Origin: Acidobacteriaceae bacterium
GTDB lineage: Bacteria; Acidobacteriota; Terriglobia; Terriglobales; Acidobacteriaceae
Direction: 5' to 3'
Assembly: GCA_003133425.1 (NCBI GenBank)
Contig: PKXI01000433.1
Span: 1 to 23,125 of the forward strand
DNA length: 23,125 nucleotides
Shown here: positions 1-8,606 of the stretch, one piece after another
Numbering within the stretch: the first letter of the stretch is position 1
How the letters are laid out: every line of letters begins with the position of its first letter
Position numbers and translations under genes: made by a program
Notes under the pieces: generated by a model
Seen by the model: the letters and a program-made list of their open reading frames with translations, nothing else
Database searches by the model: none
Told to the model about the DNA's origin: nothing

Positions 1-60
1 TTAGTATGCTGGCAAAATGCTGCGGTTCACCGGCCGGACGGCACCATGGAGGGTGCAGCC

Positions 61-1116
61 ATGTCTCTGAGACACCGATACGCACAAGGCGTCGCGTTTA
101 TGCTGTTGAACTGTGCAGGCGCGATGCTGTCTCTGACCGCGAATGCCGCGTCCTGCAAGACGCAATCGCAAATGACTGCAGCAGAACGTGATGCCTTGGC
201 AAGTGCTGCTCGCATCATGGTTGCCGAGGTGCAAAGCGGGGACGTGCTGGCCCTTCGCCAGAATACGATTCCTGCGGTTGCGGCGGATTTCGGCGGGATT
301 GCGGAATCGGTCAGCACATTAAAGCCACTTGTGCAGCGGGCCTCCATTACCGTCGATAGCCTTTATGAGTTGGACGCTCCGATCGACTCAGCGGGCGCTG
401 CTCGAACAGATTTCTATTGTGGAACGCCGGTCGTGATTTTGAACTTCACCGATCTTCCGCCTGGGAAGTATGCGTTGGCCATTCTTCACGCTACGGGTGT
501 GCCACAGCCGCAACAAATATCACTGATTTTGTCCGAAACCCCGGATCATCGGTGGATGCTCGGTGGCTTTTTCAGTAAGGCCATGCTGGAGGCGAATCAC
601 GATGGCCTATGGTATTGGGTGTCGGCGCGTAACTACGCACAGAAACACATGATGTGGAACGCCTGGTTCTACTACCGCACGGCAGCCTATTTTCTGGATC
701 CAGTAGAATTTCTGTCCAGCCCAAACCTTGAGAAGCTTCAGCATGAAGAGGAACGAATACACCCCGGCGATCTTCCCGGGACAAAGCCGCTGGTGCTTAC
801 TGCTGATGTTTCTGTCTTTCAAGTAACTAAGATCGACACCACAACCATATTTGGCGCGCTCGACCTTGACGTTCATTACACTCCCGACACCGGTCAGACG
901 GCTCAATTGCGCGATCCGCCGAGTGCACGGAGGCAAGTGACCGAGGTGATGACGGCGCTGTTGGCGCTGCACCCTGAACTTCGCGACGCTTTCCATGGCA
1001 TCTGGGTACAGGCGGACAGCGGTTCTGCTTCTGTCTTTTCGTTGGAATTGCCGATGGATCAGATCGTTCCTGGGACGCAGGGCCCAGCGACAACTACGAG
1101 TTCCATTGCGCAATGA
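61..1116 (+). CDS. Secreted protein of unknown function
   Basis: A protein of 351 residues that I do not recognise. The ATG at 61 is preferred over the in-frame ATG at 46 because GGAGGG at 48-53 then sits 7 nt upstream. Residues 1 to about 29 form a signal peptide: basic start, hydrophobic core, and a small-residue cleavage site near TANA. Export to the periplasm or outer surface is therefore likely. The middle of the protein is rich in Trp and Tyr (about residues 180-205), with no catalytic motif that I can name. The stop is followed within about 50 nt by the VWFA-domain gene on the same strand, so the two are probably co-transcribed. Function is unknown; the secreted location is a fairly safe inference. 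Confidence 0.75.
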   Translation: MSLRHRYAQGVAFMLLNCAGAMLSLTANAASCKTQSQMTAAERDALASAARIMVAEVQSGDVLALRQNTIPAVAADFGGIAESVSTLKPLVQRASITVDSLYELDAPIDSAGAARTDFYCGTPVVILNFTDLPPGKYALAILHATGVPQPQQISLILSETPDHRWMLGGFFSKAMLEANHDGLWYWVSARNYAQKHMMWNAWFYYRTAAYFLDPVEFLSSPNLEKLQHEEERIHPGDLPGTKPLVLTADVSVFQVTKIDTTTIFGALDLDVHYTPDTGQTAQLRDPPSARRQVTEVMTALLALHPELRDAFHGIWVQADSGSASVFSLELPMDQIVPGTQGPATTTSSIAQ

Positions 1117-1164
1117 ACAGTGGATTGCGCTGGCAACCTGATGATGTGGATGAAGGGGGACAAA

Positions 1165-2454
1165 ATGCCGCAGGGCCGTTGTTTCGCAGGTGGTACACCG
1201 CTCTCATTGGCATGCATCTGCATCGTATTGATGTTGCGGAAAATGCAATTACTCTCGACTGATGACTTGTCTATGTTCTCAACTGGTTTTTCAAATTCGC
1301 GCGCCCTTCGGGTTACTCCTCTGATCGCCTTGGTCCTGCTTGGCTGCATTGGATCGCCAATGCTCGGTCAGGTCCAGCCCGCACCAACAGCGCAGGGCGC
1401 GCCCACGACGCCCGGCGCAATGCGCGATCCGACGCATCCTGAAGCTCAGCTGCGACTGGATTTAGACCGCGATCCGATTCCGTCGCCCGAGGCCGAAGAC
1501 AACGCGCCTGTAATTACTACATCGCCGCTCGCTCCAGCTGCGCCCGGCGAGATTCAGAAGCGGCAGGACGGTATCTACACCATGCACAAGGATGTGGATG
1601 AAGTTCTGTTGACTTGCGCGGCGGTAGACGAAGAAGGCCGGTCCGTCCCGGATTTGAGTCGCGGCGACTTCCGCGTATGGGAGGACGGTGCCCCGCAAAC
1701 CACCAGCTCGTTTCTGCACCAGGATGATCCCGTATCCCTGGGCATTCTCGTTGATAACTCGGGCTCGATGCATGACAAGCGTGCAGCGGTCAACGCGGCC
1801 GCTTTGAACCTGCTGAAGGCTTCAAATCCAAAAGATGCAGCATTCATTGTTAATTTTTCCGATCGTGCAATTCTCGATCAGGGCTTTACGTCGGACATCG
1901 TCGCACTTAACCGAGGGCTCTCGCATTTCGACTCTAAAAATACTACGGCTTTGTATGATGCAGTGGCTGCTTCGGCGGATGAACTAGCTAACCACGCGAA
2001 GCACCCAAAGCAAGTGCTGCTGGTTATTACCGACGGGGCGGACAATGCATCAAGGCTGGATCTGGAGCAAACCATCCGCCGTGTGCAGAACCTGGGAGGA
2101 CCGGTAGTCTATTCCATAGGGCTGCTTTTCGAGACCGAAAAGGCAGAAGCAGGACGAGCGAGAGACGCTCTGCAGAGGCTGTCGCAGGAGACTGGCGGCA
2201 TTGCGTACTTCCCCAATTCCTTGCAGGATGTGGACACCATTGCGGCGGCTGTCGCACGAGATATCCGGGACCAATACACCATCGGCTATCATTCCTCCAA
2301 CCCGGCAAGCCGGGGCGGATATCGCGTCGTGCGTGTGGAGGCAAAGGCGCCGAAACATGGCAAGGTAATCGTGAGAACGCGCCGGGGCTATTATGCAAAG
2401 AAGCCCGAGTCTGCGCCACAGCATTCGCAATCCGCGCTAAATTCAGAGCAGTGA
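1165..2454 (+). CDS. VWFA-related domain protein (acidobacterial type), exported
   Basis: A von Willebrand factor A-domain protein of about 429 residues. The MIDAS metal-site motif DNSGSM lies at about residues 197-202 and is followed by the TALYDAV and ITDGADN segments that complete the metal site. Before it comes a beta-rich segment with the FRVWEDG motif typical of the acidobacterial VWFA-related family. The C-terminal part (QYTIGYHSSNP through RRGYYAKK) is also typical of that family. The start is uncertain. GTG 1120 opens the frame, ATG 1165 has AAGGGGG (1152-1158) upstream, and ATG 1273 would put a cleaner signal or lipoprotein-like segment (LVLLGC) near the N terminus. Members are predicted to be exported and to mediate protein-protein binding; the partner is unknown. 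It probably shares an operon with the secreted protein upstream. Confidence 0.88.
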   Translation: MPQGRCFAGGTPLSLACICIVLMLRKMQLLSTDDLSMFSTGFSNSRALRVTPLIALVLLGCIGSPMLGQVQPAPTAQGAPTTPGAMRDPTHPEAQLRLDLDRDPIPSPEAEDNAPVITTSPLAPAAPGEIQKRQDGIYTMHKDVDEVLLTCAAVDEEGRSVPDLSRGDFRVWEDGAPQTTSSFLHQDDPVSLGILVDNSGSMHDKRAAVNAAALNLLKASNPKDAAFIVNFSDRAILDQGFTSDIVALNRGLSHFDSKNTTALYDAVAASADELANHAKHPKQVLLVITDGADNASRLDLEQTIRRVQNLGGPVVYSIGLLFETEKAEAGRARDALQRLSQETGGIAYFPNSLQDVDTIAAAVARDIRDQYTIGYHSSNPASRGGYRVVRVEAKAPKHGKVIVRTRRGYYAKKPESAPQHSQSALNSEQ

Positions 2455-2606
2455 CGGAATGAAAGCGAATCGCGGCTGGGATTGTCGACCGGTCACGTCT
2501 TTAAGCTCTTTGTACCTAGGGACAGTGCCGGACGTACTGACAAAATGGCGGTAGGATCAAGGGTCAATTTGAATTCCAGCTTGGCACATTAGATCAATTG
2601 AACAAT

Positions 2607-2640
2607 GAAAAAGAGGGGCCGCGAGCGGCTCCTCTTTTTC
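2607..2640. terminator. Bidirectional rho-independent terminator
   Basis: A 15-bp stem (2607-2621 paired with 2626-2640) with one G.U pair and a 4-nt CGAG loop. The outer stem is an A tract on one side and a T tract on the other, so it reads as a terminator in both directions. It lies between the convergent VWFA gene (ends 2454) and the TonB-family gene (ends 2657). Confidence 0.85.
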
Positions 2641-2656
2641 GTTGCGGTCCTCACAA

Positions 2657-3649
2657 TCAATGCAAATGGAAGTCCACGTCGATCACAATTTGCACAGACA
2701 CGGGATGTCCCTGATACATGGCCGGCTTGAACCTATACTGCTTCACTGCTTCGATGGCCTTTTCGTCCAACCCCATGCCGAGATGACGAACCAACCTGAC
2801 ATCTTGCGGAGTTCCTTGCGAATCGACAATGAGCTTGATAGAGACGCTGCCCTGAAAATTCGCTCGACGAGCGTCTTCTGTGAATTCCGGCTCAACGGAA
2901 TGGATGACCTCAGGTGCGGCCACTCCACCGCCCACGCTCATCAGACCGCCACCGTAGCCGCCCCCGCTGCCCGGACCTGCCCCGCTGCCGTGGCCGGTCC
3001 CAATTCCGCCGCCGAGGCCTTGACCAAATCCCGAACCGCTGCCTCTTCCCTGCGAGGCCAGTGCGATCTGTGGCGACTCGGCCATGCCGAGGTTCGGTAG
3101 ATTGTTGTTGTCTGGCATCCTCACTTGCATGGTCGGTTCAATCGCCAGCTTGGGATGGTCGATTCTGCTAATTTGGGGAGGCACAATTTCAAGCTTTGCA
3201 ACCATCGGTAGGTGCCCCTTGATGGCCTCTACCATTTCGTGCGCACCCCCGCCGCCCCCGCCACCCGCCAACTTGGCCACCGGCAAGGTCACGGGAGGAA
3301 TGTAGACCTTGAAGTCCACGGGAGTCACATTCGTGACTGGATTTAGCGCGACGAATGTGCGAGCTTTCAGTGTTAGAGACAGAACAAGTGCGATAACAAT
3401 GGTATGTATGACGAATGAGATAGCACTCGATGTTTTGTCACGCTTGAAAACCAGTGGATCGACAGCGAATATAGGTCGTGAAGCAGCGGGGCTCTGCGCC
3501 AGCTTATTCGGAGGATTTCCGCCGGGTGGGCGTGACTCAAGGGGTGGCCATGCTGAAGTACCTGCATCCTGCGCGATGCGGGTGGAACTCTTGGTAGATA
3601 GCGGAATGTTTAAGTTCGGAGTGGGGGTCGTCGTTACCAGATCGCCCAT
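2657..3649 (-). CDS. TonB-family energy transducer with glycine-rich linker
   Basis: A TonB-type protein that would couple the inner-membrane proton motive force to outer-membrane receptors. It has a cytoplasmic N-terminal part of about 70 residues and one transmembrane segment at about 74-95. A periplasmic region follows, with a run of seven Gly at 129-135 and a Gly/Ser linker at about 201-243. The C-terminal TonB domain (about 246-328) carries PEFTEDAR, the GSVSIKLIVD strand and YRFKPA. The linker replaces the Pro-Glu/Pro-Lys stretch of classical TonB. The ATG at 3649 is chosen, but no good ribosome site precedes it. An upstream TTG at 3748 would add 33 residues and leave only about 24 nt after the nucleotidyltransferase gene, which would favour one operon. 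No ExbB or ExbD is present in the window. Confidence 0.85.
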   Translation of the reverse strand: MGDLVTTTPTPNLNIPLSTKSSTRIAQDAGTSAWPPLESRPPGGNPPNKLAQSPAASRPIFAVDPLVFKRDKTSSAISFVIHTIVIALVLSLTLKARTFVALNPVTNVTPVDFKVYIPPVTLPVAKLAGGGGGGGAHEMVEAIKGHLPMVAKLEIVPPQISRIDHPKLAIEPTMQVRMPDNNNLPNLGMAESPQIALASQGRGSGSGFGQGLGGGIGTGHGSGAGPGSGGGYGGGLMSVGGGVAAPEVIHSVEPEFTEDARRANFQGSVSIKLIVDSQGTPQDVRLVRHLGMGLDEKAIEAVKQYRFKPAMYQGHPVSVQIVIDVDFHLH

Positions 3650-3772
3650 AATATTTTGCCGGAGGCAACAATCCCGGCATCTCCTCTCTTGGTTGACCAC
3701 AGGTTGACTAGGAACGAAAGCGATCGGGTTCCCGGGTTCAAAACTCAACCGGCCCGACCCTAAACTTATGCC

Positions 3773-4888
3773 TTACCAAATGCCCTTATCGCTTCCAGTA
3801 ATTCTTTGCCCAACCACAGCTGCTGTGGCCAGCCACGGTAATAGGCTTAACCGTGCACAGTTCTGCAATTGGCGCTTCCGCATTAGACCGGCGAGCTGCG
3901 ATCCGTAAAGCTTGGCGGATTGCGGCATGATCGGAACGCGCAAGAAACCGCGGCCGTAGTAGACTTCATCGCCGCCAAAGCGCGCGGAAGATATCACGAA
4001 CTGCGGCAAATCGATTCCTGTGCCGCGGTATTGTTTCACATAGTCCGAGACAATTACGAGATAAGTCGCGACCCCTTCCCAAATGTCTGCATAGGTTGCC
4101 GAAGAGCGCAAATCCTCGAAGTCAATGGCGGCCGTATCCGAAAGCTCCGCAGTATCGACGATGTCGCACAACCGGAAATAGAAATGGCGGTACATACGCT
4201 GAAGCGTGGAAATCATCACACGATCCGAAACTGACGGAACTCGAAATGCGTGATCGCCAATCAGAACCAGTCGGGAACGATTCGCGAGCCGCGAGGCAAC
4301 TGCTACCTGCTCTCCAGTTTGTCCCAGACGGCCCATGTGAATCTCGACTGCCTCGGGAAGTCCGGGAATAGAAAAGTTCCATTTTCCCGCTAGGCGATCG
4401 CCCCAACTCCGAGGAGCAATCTGGGCATCGAAGCGCCTTCTCATAAGCTCAGATATGTCCTCCGAGCTTGCATTCGTGTATAGATCGAGGTCACTACCAA
4501 GATCGGGCCAGTGATCAAGGGATTTGATCACGGCGACGTCGTGTTTCTCGGACTCCAACGCTGCGCAGATATCATTGAGGAAACCCATAGCCAAGGTGAT
4601 ACGTGCCTGCTCAACCGTTAGAACGCTCTGGACCCACTCGGCACGAATGTCATCCTTCGCCTCGGACATCATTTTAAGAAACACCGCCAGGCCGCGCACA
4701 ATAACGTGATTCGAGTCGGCCAATGTCACTAGATGTTGAAACTCTTCCCGGTTGATGTTTCGAACTTCGGATCTCAGCCCAGCCGTCCTTGCTGTGGATT
4801 CACTGTCGCCATCCTGCGGAGCCAGGAGCAGGCGGGAAAGAAGGGTCATTGATTCTTCAGGCGGAGACTGTGCGATGGGTATGATCAT
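3773..4888 (-). CDS. Nucleotidyltransferase-like protein
   Basis: A protein of 371 residues with features of the uncharacterised nucleotidyltransferase family (NTP_transf_5-like). GSDLDLY at 131-137 gives the paired acidic residues D133 and D135 of the polymerase-beta fold, and VEIHMG at 181-186 supplies a candidate third acid (E182). The preceding VIKSLDHWPDL matches the lysine-containing strand seen before the active site. The substrate is unknown; relatives are often linked to polysaccharide or peptide-modification clusters. The first about 110 residues are mostly helical. It starts 22 nt after the TPR gene ends, so the two are co-transcribed. No signal peptide is seen, so it is cytoplasmic, unlike its exported neighbour. 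Family assignment is moderate; the activity is inferred. Confidence 0.7.
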   Translation of the reverse strand: MIIPIAQSPPEESMTLLSRLLLAPQDGDSESTARTAGLRSEVRNINREEFQHLVTLADSNHVIVRGLAVFLKMMSEAKDDIRAEWVQSVLTVEQARITLAMGFLNDICAALESEKHDVAVIKSLDHWPDLGSDLDLYTNASSEDISELMRRRFDAQIAPRSWGDRLAGKWNFSIPGLPEAVEIHMGRLGQTGEQVAVASRLANRSRLVLIGDHAFRVPSVSDRVMISTLQRMYRHFYFRLCDIVDTAELSDTAAIDFEDLRSSATYADIWEGVATYLVIVSDYVKQYRGTGIDLPQFVISSARFGGDEVYYGRGFLRVPIMPQSAKLYGSQLAGLMRKRQLQNCARLSLLPWLATAAVVGQRITGSDKGIW

Positions 4889-4910
4889 GTTCAGGAGATC
4901 CTCTTTGAGA

Positions 4911-6107
4911 TTAGCGAGATGAAATTGCTACCGAAGGGATTACAGCGGGTAGGACATCTGAAGAAGAGGGCTTTTCCGGTTCCACGCTGGAAACTCCGCC
5001 GGGCGCATTATTGCGAGGTGTCAGTTCAATCGGACCGGTCTGCTTGCGACGATCCTGACTGTACTTGTCAAGCACGCCATCGACTTGCTGGTTGCTATCT
5101 GCGGCGACTGTGAAGAGCCTCTTGCCCTCGGCTGAACGCAGGGTCGCCAGACCGACTCGGGCGTTTGAATTGCCGGCCTTCCGGGCTTTGTCGTAGAAGA
5201 ATTGTGCCGTTTCCAGATCGCCATCCATCTCCGCAACGTATCCGCGGTTGTTGAGCGAAAACGCGCTTGCTGGATCAAGAGAATATGCGTGAAGAAAATC
5301 TTGCCGCGCAGAGGGCCAATCGTTTTTGTTCGTGGCGGAGACCCCGCGCAAGTTGAACATGACGGCTTGTGCCTCGACAGTGTCCATCTTCTTAATCCGT
5401 CCCTCCAGTCGTTTCGCACTCTCCGCGGCCATACCGCTGACTGGTTTTCCTCTCCATGAGCGATCCAGCGTCACGACTACTGGTTCCGTGGAGTGGCGAT
5501 CAGATGCTGAGCCGTAGTACTTCAACGCCGCGTCGTAGTCCCCTATTGCTTCTTCGGCTACGCCAAGATTGTTTAGCGTAAACGGATTCTGCGGATCCAG
5601 GGACAGCGTCTCTCGCAGGAGTGCAACAGCCTCGAACCCTCGATGTTCTGCTAGAAGGTCCATGGCGTCCACGTTCATTCGATTCACTCGCATGGGGACG
5701 TCTTGAAGGCTATCGAAAGCATTCTTCATCGGCTTTCCTTCAAGATGCCTCGCGTTGCTACGGTCAATCGTTGCATTGGAGCTTTGTTCAGAAGCCAGCG
5801 TATAGAACTTGTGAGCACGATCCAATTGCCCTTGTAACTCGGAAATATAGCCAAGGTTATTCAGTGTGAACGGGTCAGCTGGGTCGTAAAGATATGCCTT
5901 ATAAAAAAGTGCCTCGGCTTTGTCGTACTGGTGTTTGTTTACAGCATCAACACCATCACGATTTAGGCGCTGAACGGGAGTTAGCTGGCTATGTCTTGGG
6001 ATTGTGATTGCCAGACTATCTCGTGCCCAGGCATCATGCAATCCGAAAGTTACCACGATGGCAGTAAATGCAATCAGGTTAAGTAGCGTCCTGGATACTG
6101 TGCTCAT
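4911..6107 (-). CDS. Exported TPR protein with three ~100-residue modules
   Basis: A protein of 398 residues. The ATG at 6107 is chosen because AAAGG lies 5 nt upstream; the frame extends to a TTG at 6131. Residues 1-29 are a signal peptide ending near AWA. Three tandem modules follow, each a TPR pair marked by a DP-x-x-(P/A)-F-(T/S)-LNN-x-G signature at 75-86, 171-182 and 278-289. Each module ends with a conserved GK(P/R) at 124-126, 220-222 and 328-330. The last about 70 residues are Pro/Ser-rich and probably disordered. The likely role is a periplasmic or outer-surface scaffold. It leads the minus-strand operon with the nucleotidyltransferase-like gene and is divergent from the gene at 6302. 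I do not know its partner. Confidence 0.8.
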   Translation of the reverse strand: MSTVSRTLLNLIAFTAIVVTFGLHDAWARDSLAITIPRHSQLTPVQRLNRDGVDAVNKHQYDKAEALFYKAYLYDPADPFTLNNLGYISELQGQLDRAHKFYTLASEQSSNATIDRSNARHLEGKPMKNAFDSLQDVPMRVNRMNVDAMDLLAEHRGFEAVALLRETLSLDPQNPFTLNNLGVAEEAIGDYDAALKYYGSASDRHSTEPVVVTLDRSWRGKPVSGMAAESAKRLEGRIKKMDTVEAQAVMFNLRGVSATNKNDWPSARQDFLHAYSLDPASAFSLNNRGYVAEMDGDLETAQFFYDKARKAGNSNARVGLATLRSAEGKRLFTVAADSNQQVDGVLDKYSQDRRKQTGPIELTPRNNAPGGVSSVEPEKPSSSDVLPAVIPSVAISSR

Positions 6108-6301
6108 ATGACCTTTCGGTGCGGCCGACAAAGGAAAGTGTCAGTTAGGCACACTTATCTATTTAGATGCACCAACCTGGACTCTGGCGCGAGTAGGCAC
6201 GGCATTATCTTGTTTCCAAACGCTACAGCAGACGACCGAAACCCACTCGACGCATCCAACTACTTGTCTATCGAATTTGCAGTTAGTAAGGAGTGAGCAA
6301 A

Positions 6302-7174
6302 ATGGGTCTATCTTTCGCAGCAGTCGTACTGAGCGGGATAGTGATTGCACAAATGGGTGCCTCGGGTGCAAAGGCAGAACAAAATGCAGGGACTCAACTA
6401 GCGCTAGCGTCTGGAAGCGCATCAGGTGAGTTGTCCGCGCTGCCGGCCATACCCCGAGGAAAGAGCACCATTATCGGCGGCGAAGTTCAGAATGTGGATC
6501 CTGTGCGTGATGAGTTTCGTTTGAAAGTTTTTGGGCAACGGCCGATGAAAATTCTGTTTGATGAGCGCACTCAGATCTATCTGGATGGTAAAAGAATTAA
6601 GCTTCACGATCTTCGCTCCAATGAGCATGGCTCGGTCCAGACAGTATTGGAAGGAACAGATGTGTTCGCGCTCAGCATCCACTTACTATCGGGATCGCCC
6701 AAAGGCGACTATCAGGGCCGTGTAGTTGACTACAACCCAGACACGAGGGAGTTAACTGTCAGTGCGGCCATGTCTCATGAGTCAATCAAGCTGCTCGTAC
6801 CCATCAATACACCCATCGTTCACCAGGGCCAAAGAGATTGGGCTTCCGCGCCCTCCGGGTTGTCAGATCTTGCCAAAGGAGCTCTGATTTCGCTCACATT
6901 TGAATCGGATAGAAAGGGTGGAGGCGTTGCGAGCCAAATTGCAATTCTAGCAAGCCCTGGGTCTGCATTTGTGTTCGGCGGAAATCTCTCTTCCCTCGAC
7001 ATGCACTCCGGATCATTGGTCCTTGTGGATCCTCGAGACGAGAAGAGCTACGAAGTATTCTTCGATGCCGCTCGTCTTCCAACAAGCCATACGCTCCACG
7101 AAGGAGACTATGTCAGAGTGACCGCAACGTTTGACGGCTCCCGATACGAAGCTAGCGAGATTGCAGTTGATTGA
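6302..7174 (+). CDS. Secreted beta-rich protein, DUF5666-like, unknown function
   Basis: A protein of 290 residues. The ATG at 6302 is preferred over GTG 6293 because AAGGAG at 6288-6293 is placed 8 nt upstream. Residues 1-25 form a clear signal peptide with cleavage after AKA. The mature part consists of repeated beta-strand segments of the type GGEVQNVDPVRDEFRLKV, GRVVDYNPDTRELTV and GNLSSLDMHSGSLVLV. This suggests three or four small OB- or barrel-like domains similar to DUF5666 repeats. No catalytic motif is visible. The last 67 nt overlap the 3' end of the sigma factor gene on the other strand. The assignment to DUF5666 is by pattern only. Confidence 0.72.
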   Translation: MGLSFAAVVLSGIVIAQMGASGAKAEQNAGTQLALASGSASGELSALPAIPRGKSTIIGGEVQNVDPVRDEFRLKVFGQRPMKILFDERTQIYLDGKRIKLHDLRSNEHGSVQTVLEGTDVFALSIHLLSGSPKGDYQGRVVDYNPDTRELTVSAAMSHESIKLLVPINTPIVHQGQRDWASAPSGLSDLAKGALISLTFESDRKGGGVASQIAILASPGSAFVFGGNLSSLDMHSGSLVLVDPRDEKSYEVFFDAARLPTSHTLHEGDYVRVTATFDGSRYEASEIAVD

Positions 7175-7908
7175 GCTCTCAAGGCAGTGGTGCCCCGCGA
7201 TTTTGCCGGCTTCTTCGGCGTACCGGTCTGGTTCGGCACCAGGAACAAATCTGTTGTCTTGCAGGCCGATCCGCCTCGCGCAGTAAGGGCGCCGCGGAGC
7301 ATTCGGCGTGCCTTGTGCAGTTGGGACTTAGTGTTGCCGCGTGTGCATTTGAGCATGGAAGCAATTTCGCCGTGATCGAAACCGTCGATGTCATGAAGGA
7401 GAAAGATGCTGCGATAACCGGGCGCCATAGTTGCAACGGCGCGATCGATGTCCAGACGGTCGACAACTCCAGCTTGCATCAAGTCACGAGCACCGAAGCT
7501 CTTGCCTGCGCGCTCTTCAGGGACGTCCTCCATCAGATGATCGAGCGAGACAACAGACAGTGAGTGCTTGCGCAAGTGCATCAATACAGTATTGACGGCC
7601 AAACGATGAAGCCAGGTGGTGAATGCCGAGTCGCCACGAAAGGATGTGATCTTGCGATGGACCTGAAGAAACGTCTCTTGCATGAGGTCTTCGGCGAGCG
7701 CGAAATCTCGCACCATGCGCATGCAAATTGCGAAGACCCGCCTCTTGTGTTGCAGGTAGAGTTCTGAGAAGGCGTCATGGTCGCCAGCCTGGGCGCGTAC
7801 CACAGCGTCGGTCTGCCGGCGTCTGCCTTGTGCCTGGGGAGGGGTGCACCCCAAAGCAGGTACGCACGTTGAATCGAGCAACGAAATAGGAAAGGTCGAG
7901 GTGGTCAT
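7108..7908 (-). CDS. ECF-type RNA polymerase sigma factor
   Basis: A sigma-70 family factor of 266 residues. Region 2 spans about 45-112, with DHDAFSELYLQHKRRVF, the AEDLMQETFLQV core-binding helix and TTWLHRLAVNTVLMHLRK. Region 4 spans about 152-207, with PGYRSIFLLHDIDGFDHGEI and the recognition helix GNTKSQLHKARRMLR. There is no region 1 or 3, so it is group 4 (ECF). The ATG at 7908 has GGAGG just upstream. A tail of about 60 residues after region 4, basic and low in structure, is longer than in most ECF factors and overlaps the convergent gene's 3' end. No anti-sigma factor is adjacent. It is divergent from the sortase-substrate gene, which makes that gene a candidate target. Confidence 0.92.
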   Translation of the reverse strand: MTTSTFPISLLDSTCVPALGCTPPQAQGRRRQTDAVVRAQAGDHDAFSELYLQHKRRVFAICMRMVRDFALAEDLMQETFLQVHRKITSFRGDSAFTTWLHRLAVNTVLMHLRKHSLSVVSLDHLMEDVPEERAGKSFGARDLMQAGVVDRLDIDRAVATMAPGYRSIFLLHDIDGFDHGEIASMLKCTRGNTKSQLHKARRMLRGALTARGGSACKTTDLFLVPNQTGTPKKPAKSRGTTALRAQSTAISLASYREPSNVAVTLT

Positions 7909-8606
7909 GTGCCTCCATCGTGGACTTGGTAGCTACCCTTTGGGCCCAGATACTCGTTGTGGGGATCTGCTTGCGCAAAGGGGTTAGGTAGACAGTTGAG
8001 TTGGAAGAGCAACGGTTGGAAAGAGTTGCGCTACTCCAGCGCATTGTTTCGGTTTTGCCATGTGACAGGTCAGAACGAGTTTAGGCGACAAAATTGTCAA
8101 TGCCGAGCTTGCCCGAGTTAGGACTTAGTTTCCCATTTAACTTGCTAGCGGTCTGAGCTAAATTGCTCGCGAACGGGAAGCATTCAAATCGCCGTCCGCT
8201 CTTGGGGCGGTGTAAATAGGGATCATTTTCGTATGCCAGTTTCTAGATTCTGGATCTGGAGATGAATCCACAGTTCTGAGGATGGAGCCTTGCATTGCAT
8301 GCTCTTCTTGAGCTGACTTGTCCAAACCTGCTCTCAATGTGTACGAGTTCTTGGTTTCCTGAGTAGCGGAGCACTTTCCCCACCCCAAATCCCTCCGCTC
8401 CATCGACGAAACCGAGCCGTGGAAACGCCGCGGTCAATATTGGACAGCAATCCTCGCGACGTGCGCGCCACACTGACCATTGATTGGCACGCCATTGACC
8501 CCAGCCTGCCGGATTGTCCGGCGTGCAACCTCGAGTGAAGCCGACAACATCAAGAGGATGCATCATAACCGCCGTGCAAATTAGTCGGAGAAAATCGCGG
8601 AGAGAG
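7909..8606. other. Long intergenic region between divergent genes
   Basis: About 700 nt separate the divergent starts of the sigma factor (7908) and the stalked surface protein (8607). Reading frames that cross it have no recognisable product, no good ribosome site and no homology that I can see. It must contain the promoters of both genes. An interrupted palindrome GACAA-AA-TTGTC is present at 8087-8098. No convincing -35/-10 pair could be assigned by eye. A small RNA or a decayed gene cannot be excluded. Confidence 0.5.

Noticed and set aside
2642..3171. Plus-strand frames opposite the TonB gene
   Set aside because: They are shadows of the Gly-rich linker and TonB domain on the minus strand, with no plausible product.
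8087..8098. GACAA-AA-TTGTC as a Crp/Fnr binding site
   Set aside because: It does not match the TGTGA-N6-TCACA or TTGAT-N4-ATCAA patterns, and the arms are only 5 bp. It is kept only as a note on the intergenic region.
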